A DNA stretch of 64,000 bases, from contig NW_011887299.1 of NCBI RefSeq assembly GCF_000151315.2, positions 50,391 through 114,390 on the forward strand, read 5' to 3'. Source of the stretch: Capsaspora owczarzaki ATCC 30864 (taxonomy: Eukaryota > Opisthokonta > Filasterea). Below are positions 57,657 through 64,000 of this stretch, piece after piece (the stretch's first letter is position 1; each line of letters starts with the position of its first letter). The translations under genes were made by a program, and so were the position numbers. Below the pieces are notes generated by a model. It saw nothing but the letters and a program-made list of their open reading frames with translations. It ran no database searches and had not been told where the DNA came from.

Positions 57657-60600
57657 CTATGGCTTGGCAGAAGCGCCTTCAATTGCAGCGTTCAACTCGC
57701 GCATTGTGATAACGCCCACGACGCGTCCACGCGACGTGACAATGGCAACATTGAGGCCCAAGAGCGAGAACAACGAATGGACCTACAAAACGAGAATGTT
57801 CAGTTGGGACGATCCAAAACACTCTGCTCAAACAGAAGACCAAGTGTACCTTTGCAAGCGAAGTTCGCGCAACAAGCTGGAAGGGGGATGCATCGATTCG
57901 TGCGCCTCGAAGAACCACTTGCTCGTCAAGAAGGGAATGAATGCGGCGCTGAGCAAAAGTGACAAAGAACGTTCAGAAGTGAGTCCCTTGTTTCAGCAAC
58001 GAGAAACGTGAAACAGCATGCAAAAAACGATCAGCTAGCACCATAGCACAGCGACAAAACGACGATCCATCAACAATCAACATACCTCGAGTGCATTCTT
58101 TTCTCGCTCGTCTGGCTGGGCCTCTACTGGTGCGTCCACATTCTCAACGGATTTGCGGAAAATGTTGACAAAGCTCGGCATGCGGCGCTTTCGGAGCTTT
58201 TTCTTTCGCTGTGAGCACCAACATGAAAACGTCGATGAGAAAACAAAAGGCGCAAAAGACACCACAATGGCAAACGCCGCCAAATTCGCAAAATCGAAAA
58301 AAAAAAAACAAGTCTCACCTCATTTTCTGGCAACGTCGAATCCGTTGGCAGAGTCTCATTGCCAGTAAACGACACATTGCTGGTGATACTGGAGAAGGTG
58401 TCTCCGTGATGTTCGTCGTCAGACACAGCTCCATCCAGCGTGTGGGAGCGCGAACGCCCCCCAAGTCCCGCAAGAGCCTTGCTGAGCTGCTCGTTGAGCA
58501 TGCGCTGAAGAACATCACGACGAATCGTGCCAATCAAAATCATTGCCTCTGGTTGAATTCAAGCACAACCAAAACAACAAAGTGTGAGAACTTGCGAAAC
58601 TGCCTTTCGTCTGCCATGAAACTGTGCTTGTATTTTCCACTTACCGCGGCTGTTCACAACTGGGAAGGTGCTGAACTCGGTCTTTGAAACGAGGTCTTTG
58701 ATGTCTGCGTAGGTGGATTCTTCGCTCACGAGCGCCAGGTCGCGATTCATCAAGTCGGCGGCAGTCATGTTGTACAGCCTGCAAGCAAGACGAAATATGA
58801 GTAATGTTGCAAATGACGTGCGTGGAGGGAAAAGAAAGGGGAAAAAAGTCAAAGGCGACGGATGTCCTTACCGTCCTTTTCTCAGATCCGGCAAGAATGG
58901 TAGCTTCTTGATTTGAATGACGCTCTCGTAGAAGGACAGCATCCAGGATTGCGCAACCGCATTTGAAACAACCACAGCAGTCTACAACCAAGGGTTAGGT
59001 CGGGGGAAAACGCAACAAGCGAACATGGAAGGCACTCCAAAAATACCGCATCGTCTTACCAAGAGCGGAATGACGTGGTGAATCTGACCCGTCAGCTCGA
59101 ATGTAATGATTGCGATCGCAATTGTGTGTGTCACACCCGCAGCACACGAAGTCGCGCCTGTTGCCAGAAAATGGATAAAGTGTTAGACACAAAAAAAACA
59201 AGTCCAAAAAAAAATGTCCCCCTTTCCGCTCACATACCGACTAGGGCGTAGCTCGCAGGAATCCAGCCCTCCACAGGATTGGGATTAATGACAGCAATCA
59301 CCTCGCCGACAAAGCGCCCGAGTGCTGCGCCGAGTACGTAGACGGGGAAGGCCATTCCGGCAGGAACAGGCAACGAGATGGCAAAAATGACAAAGAAGAA
59401 CTTGACAAAGGCGAAAATCAAAAGAGCAACGAAAATGTTTGGGTAGTCCCAGTCGGGATTGACTTTCACCAATGGTTCTTGCGAGAAGAGATTGTTAATG
59501 ACTTGACGTTGTGTGAGCTGCAGATGACAAAAAAAACCAAACACGCGAATTGAGGTGGGGAAATTCAGCGGAGGCAACGAAAACGCGAGAGATCTAACTC
59601 ACATTCATGTACGGCCCAATGACGACACCGGACGTCACAGTGGCCAGCACGAAGGTCACAATAAGCGGATACATGAACCAACTGTTCGGTCGAGGTGAAT
59701 GGTGAGCACGAGATTTGTTCACACACAAAACAACCGCCTGTCAACACAACAAAAACCTACTTGTTCTTAATCCAAGAAATGTTGTTCAGCTTGAGGCGGC
59801 GGAAATCAATGTACTTGCGATGGCACTTGACAAACAAGGAGCCAATCAAGCCGCCCAGCATGCCCAGCGGAATGAACACCAAGAGTTCGATGGGCTGGTA
59901 GCTCGTTTTCGGGAAGAAGGTTTGATAGAGTGGAGTGATGACACCTGCGGTTGCACAAGAAACAGAGCAACAACAGCAACGACAAAAATGAAAACCAACG
60001 CGCACGGGATGGAAACAGAAAATGGCGCAGCAGAGCAGGGCCACGCTTTCTCACCGGAACCCGTGTACCACGTCACAAGAACACGATTCATCAATGCCGA
60101 GACCGTCGCCACGAAAAAGCCTCGCCAGTAGTTGCGAATGGCGAAATAGGTCGCAGTGACTTCAATGGCGAACAACACTCCGCCGATTGGCACACCGAAA
60201 TTGACCGCAACACCGACGGCGCAAGCAGCCGAAAGCATTTCCAATCGTCGTGCCTTGTTCTGTAGTCGTGTAGCAAGAGCGACGAGTTTTTAGAAAACGC
60301 CATTATGTGCACGCCACATCCAAGCTCTCTGCTTACATTCGCAATCGCTTTGAACAGGTGTTTCGAACCCTTGTGCACGAGGATGCAAGCAATGTGCACG
60401 TAAGGACCCTCTTTGCCAAGCTGAATGCCGCTTCCGATGGCACCTGCCACACCAACCTGTCGACATGGACCAGGACAATACAGTGAGCCAACATTCAGTC
60501 AAAAACACGCTCGAAAAAGAAAACAAAACATGATCGTGCGTTACAATTTTGGCGACAAGCGTGCGGAAGGAAAAGTAGTGGTACAAATCGATACCCTTGA

Positions 60601-61824
60601 GGATGGTTTTGAGTTCGGGAATGCCAGAGCCTGACCAAAGTCACGGGAAAACCAAAAACCAAAAAAAAAACGATTCAGATCTCTGATCAAAAACGCGAAA
60701 CCCCACATGCTTGCACCACATCCATGTCGTACCGATGGCATTGGTAGAGACGAAATGAGTGAATCCAACGGCAAAGAGCATCACTCCCATCGTGACAGAC
60801 ACCCAAAGCAGGTATTGAAGAAACTTGTCGTCCGTAAGATGAACGAGTTGGCGATGACCTATCACAATTCGGATGAGTTAGATAAAGCTGCAATTGCGCG
60901 CCGTCTAATCCCATATCCGCGTACCAGCTTCGGCTTGCGCGATCGTCAAGTCGACAGTAAAGCCAATGGTGGACGTGAGCATGCCGAGCAGAGCCAAAAA
61001 GACCCAATCGTTGTTGAAGACTGCTGCCACCCAGTACGAAAGCTGGGCTTTGATGCCTGTGTTTGCGGTCCAAGTGTTGAGGGTCGCAGGCAAGTGAGTC
61101 AAGAGGTTGGCAAACATAGTTGACCCTTTTTCCGAGCCCCACGCCCAACCCTCGATGACCAACCAAGCGCTTCAGCTTCAAAACACCACCCCCAACACAA
61201 TCAGCCACTGGTGGTACCTTGTGGCGTGGTGAGGGCGCGCAGATCGTCTGCAGCCTTGTTGGACCGTGCTCCTCCATCTGCGCTGCTGCCGTCGCCCCGG
61301 AGATCGATTTCCTCCGTGTGTACTTCTGTTCCTGGGACTGGATCGCCGTGCCTGACGAGCGGTCCTGACGCGCTCGAGTGCAAGTCCAGCGCGACGGACG
61401 CGTCAGGGTTGAGCGGGTCGAGCGGCATCTCGAGCGCGTCGTCCGCCCGCCTGCCTCCCGACGACGACGACGACGCCACGCCTGCTGCGCCGGATCCCGA
61501 TGCATCCTGAGGGGCGAACAGTGCGGCGACGGCCAGACCGCCGCCTCCTCCGCTGTTGCTCGCTGTTGAGCCTGCTCGATTCCTGCTTGCGTCCCAGCTT
61601 GCTGGGTCTGCGTCGTGCTGGTCGCTCGCTGGCTGCTTGCCCTTGCTGTTCAACCGCGCAGCAGTGTCCTTTGCGAACTGCTTCAGCGCGACGCTCGAGT
61701 AATTGCCATAGCCCTGGAGAACAAAAAGCAGAGACAAGAGAAGGGAAGCGAGGAGAAATAGTTAGAAGGTCAGTATGGCGGCGATGGTAAGCAAATGGTA
61801 GCAAGAGCAGTGAGCGGGTAGTAT

Positions 61825-61855
<31 letters not shown>

Positions 61856-62091
61856 GGCTTTCCTTTGGTTCTTTGCTCCATTCATCTGCTCCCTCTGTCC
61901 CCCCACTCACTCTGTCCCCACTCTCTCTCTCTCCCTGATCCATTCAGCAACCACAGCCAAACACATCATCCAATCCAACTCCACTTTGTGTGCCTTACCA
62001 GTGTCTGCTCGTATGCGTATACGGGCGTCCGATCGTCGAACGTCTCAAAGTCCTCAACCTCGGCGTCCGGGCGATGGGACCTCGACGACAT
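57657..62091 (-). CDS. CLC chloride channel, ClC-2 type
   Basis: Seventeen exons, 5' to 3': 61999-62091, 61218-61713, 60925-61023, 60733-60858, 60545-60630, 60337-60456, 60055-60259, 59761-59944, 59603-59681, 59238-59517, 59060-59157, 58872-58981, 58645-58778, 58319-58548, 58086-58208, 57850-57948, 57657-57782; all phases agree, about 895 residues. Pore motifs: [21 protein letters not shown] (gating Glu near 316) and the helix with [15 protein letters not shown]. In [17 protein letters not shown] the position of the exchanger proton glutamate is Val, as in true channels. The N-terminus has the ClC-2-like [20 protein letters not shown], and two CBS domains close the protein (second: [20 protein letters not shown]). 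A Gly/Ser/Ala-rich insert of about 110 residues fills the second exon. Probably a plasma-membrane channel. Confidence 0.95.
61828..61855. repeat. poly-T tract in the first CLC intron
   Basis: About 28 consecutive T on the plus strand between the first two CLC exons. Confidence 0.95.
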
Positions 62092-63040
62092 GTCAGTTCA
62101 AGTCCCTCCTTGTTTGTTGCTTCTTATGTGTGTTTGATCTTTGTGCTGCTATTGCGAGTTGAGGGTCGAGTTTGACGATGATCAGCAGTCCAACAAAACG
62201 CGGGGAAAACCTGTTTGTTGCACCCCTCACTCACGAGCTCAGGGTTTGGAAAGCAAAACGGGTGACTGAATGAATGGACGAATATAGAGAAAAACTAAGA
62301 AATAAGAAATAAAAGAATGATCACAAAGTGGTGCTGAGAAAAATGGAAGAATGGATTTCAACAAAAAGTCTCAAAGGCAATGCAAGGAAGAGCCAATCGA
62401 TCAATAGAGAAGAGTCAAATAGAGAAGAGTCAAACAGAGGAGATTCAACAGTGGAAAGTGAATGCTGTGGATGTGGAAAACCGGTGGGATTCAATGGAAA
62501 ATTCAATGGAAGCGAGAGCTGTCTCAGAAATTTCCACCCCTCCCTCCACCTGGTATCATGGAACCATCGCTCAGAGTGCTGGTCAGAGTGATGCAATTGC
62601 TGCATCCATAGCAAAAGCCACTGGTCACTCTTTTTGTTCTTTCCGCTCAACTGATGTTCTCCAGCAGCGACCTGACGGATGCGCACTGCGCGCTGTCTGT
62701 CGTCTCGTCCGACCACGTCCGATGTAAAAGCGCACATTAAACATGACCAACCACTACTGATGAGGATTATTTGATAAGGGGGGGGGATGAGTGAGGGTGG
62801 TTGATGGATTCGCATTGTCGGAGGTTTGCTGGATTGGGAGCTGTTCGTTCCAGTGCGAAGCCGTAGAGCGTGGATGACACTCGTAGCTTGCTTGTTACGG
62901 ATGAGCCATTGGAGCTCCCTTTTTGCTTTGTAGCTGTTGTCTGTATGGGGATGTGCATCGCTCAATCTCAACCCCCTCGTCGCTCCACAGTCCCCCATGC
63001 GCAGCTCGTCGTGCTGTCGTCCGCAACGTCCGTCTTCCGA
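62092..63040. promoter_or_regulatory. head-to-head spacer between the CLC gene and the next plus-strand gene
   Basis: About 950 bp with no convincing gene. It contains TAGAGAAGAGTCAAA-type repeats (62404-62450), an ATTCAATGGAA pair (62490-62511) and a poly-G run (62779-62786). In-frame ATGs at 62946 and 62952 could extend the downstream gene. Confidence 0.45.
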
Positions 63041-64000
63041 ATGGAGCATCTCGCATCGACCCAGGCGCTGCCGCCGCTGTCTGGCGGTGCAGTCTCGGAG
63101 GGTTCGCTCACGGCGGTTTCTGTCGAATCGCTCATGCAGGACGTGCCGGCTTCGACCTCGTCTGCTACTACCAGCAAAGCAGCTGCCCAAGCACGGTCGA
63201 TCCAGGCCTCGACGAGCTCTGGCAACTTGCTCAAGCAGCCCGCGACGCCCGCGACGCCCGACAAGCAGCAGCAGCGACCCGCTCAACCCCTGTCGCCCAC
63301 ATCGCCCTCCTCATCGGAGATGCACTCGCCGCGAGCAAACCGGTCCAGCAAGATCCCTGCAACCCCTCAGGCGGCCGCGTCTCATGCGCTGCTGAGTGCG
63401 CTTGTGCCCGCAGCGACCGCTGCAGCGACAGAGCACGTCACTGCGAGCGACGCCGCTGCTTGGGCTACGGCCACCTCGCGTGCTGCAACCGCCACGGCCG
63501 TCTTTGCGAACGCAGTGACTTCATTGTAAGTTGACAAACAACAGGACAACAACAAAAAAAGGGGGGGGCCAGGATCAAACTGCAATCTCGAGGCAATTTC
63601 ATTTTCACCAGATCACAATTCATGATTCAAACATGGTTCTCACCAAAAATGTCACGACGGTACATTCGCGCATTTATTTCGTTTTGTTTTTCGAAATCTT
63701 CCGGTGCAGGTTTGTGGCGGCGGAAGCCCTGCACGTCAACTTTACAACCTCGCTGTGCCCGACCAAGGTGCCGCCATTCAAGGCCTGCTGCACGTCAGAG
63801 CTACCCTCTGCACCGCCGTCGTTGGATGCCTCGGATCGCCAGGGTCGAATTGTCTTTGTCGCGTCGATGGAGCGCTTGGCGGGGTCGGCGTTCGAGAAGC
63901 AGCTGTTGCAAGAACTGCAGGCCGAACTCCAGCAGCAAGCGCACGCTGCCAGCGCGCCCAACATTGCCTTGCCGCACTGGCCCGTCTGCATGGTGTTTCT
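63041..64000 (+). CDS. 5' part of an unrecognised gene (continues past the window)
   Basis: Exons 63041-63525 and 63710 to the window end join in phase 2. The first exon (from MEHLASTQALPPLSGG) is Ser/Ala/Thr/Pro-rich and probably disordered, ending in an Ala-rich helix (ATATSRAATATAVFANAVTS). The second begins FVAAEALHVNFTTSLCPTKV and contains a Gln/Leu helix (KQLLQELQAELQQQAHAAS). No domain is recognisable before the sequence stops. The start could lie further upstream because the frame is open to about 62870. I cannot propose a function. Confidence 0.6.

Noticed and set aside
61040-61216. Sequence [12 protein letters not shown] and following treated as a CLC coding exon
   Set aside because: The phases do not join to the previous exon. 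An intron from 61217 to the acceptor before 61023 restores both phase and the ClC-2-like N-terminal helix ([11 protein letters not shown]).

Overview
The window is a gene-dense, intron-rich nuclear fragment from a unicellular eukaryote. Introns are short GT-AG introns, coding sequence is GC-rich, and Ser/Ala/Gln low-complexity tracts and short microsatellites are common. Family content (Furry, TM2D3/almondex, SMIM8, a ClC-2-type channel, CaMKI, DCUN1D4/5, SLC25A11, PIGG, and a multidomain protein with an SH3 domain and YxxP motifs) points to an opisthokont close to animals. A filasterean such as Capsaspora is my best guess; that is inference and was not verified by search. Most exon maps below were built by hand from GT-AG sites and reading-frame phase, so individual junctions are predictions.

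Layout. 1-385: 3' end of a membrane-protein gene (+). 655-4575: long protein ending in an alpha/beta-hydrolase (+). 4990-5112: solo LTR. 5156-6361: TM2D3 (+). 6556-6993: SMIM8 (+). 7128-8591: fatty-acid-hydroxylase family enzyme (-). 8998-9793: small secreted Cys-rich protein (-). 10159-11745: LRRC42-like (-). 12034-24050: Furry (-), with a possible extra first exon at 24158-24783. 25603-28075: PWWP/zinc-finger chromatin protein (-). 28710-32521: Cu+-ATPase (+). 33117-35559: LRR protein in which each repeat is one exon (-), with an LTR-element fossil and an LRR relic just upstream. 36583-39392: CaMKI-like kinase (-). 39684-41344: DCUN1D4/5-like (-). 41867-43809: oxoglutarate carrier (+). 43895-46990: PIGG (-). 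47236-55950: giant CHAT-like/NACHT/pentapeptide/WD40/SH3 protein (-). 56261-57426: SpoU/TrmH methyltransferase (+). 57657-62091: ClC-2-type chloride channel (-). 63041-end: start of an unrecognised gene (+).

The genes do not form a pathway; this is ordinary eukaryotic housekeeping and signalling content, with several head-to-head pairs sharing short spacers (28076-28709, 41345-41866, 55951-56260, 62092-63040). The most unusual item is the 47236-55950 gene. It looks like a STAND-type signalling NTPase with two degenerate CHAT-like domains, an SH3 domain inserted in its WD40 region, and an N-terminal tail carrying about ten tyrosine motifs, as if an immune/apoptosis-type NTPase had been wired into tyrosine-kinase signalling. 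Second is the LRR gene, whose eleven repeats each sit on their own phase-2 exon, with an LTR element inserted about 60 bp before its start codon.
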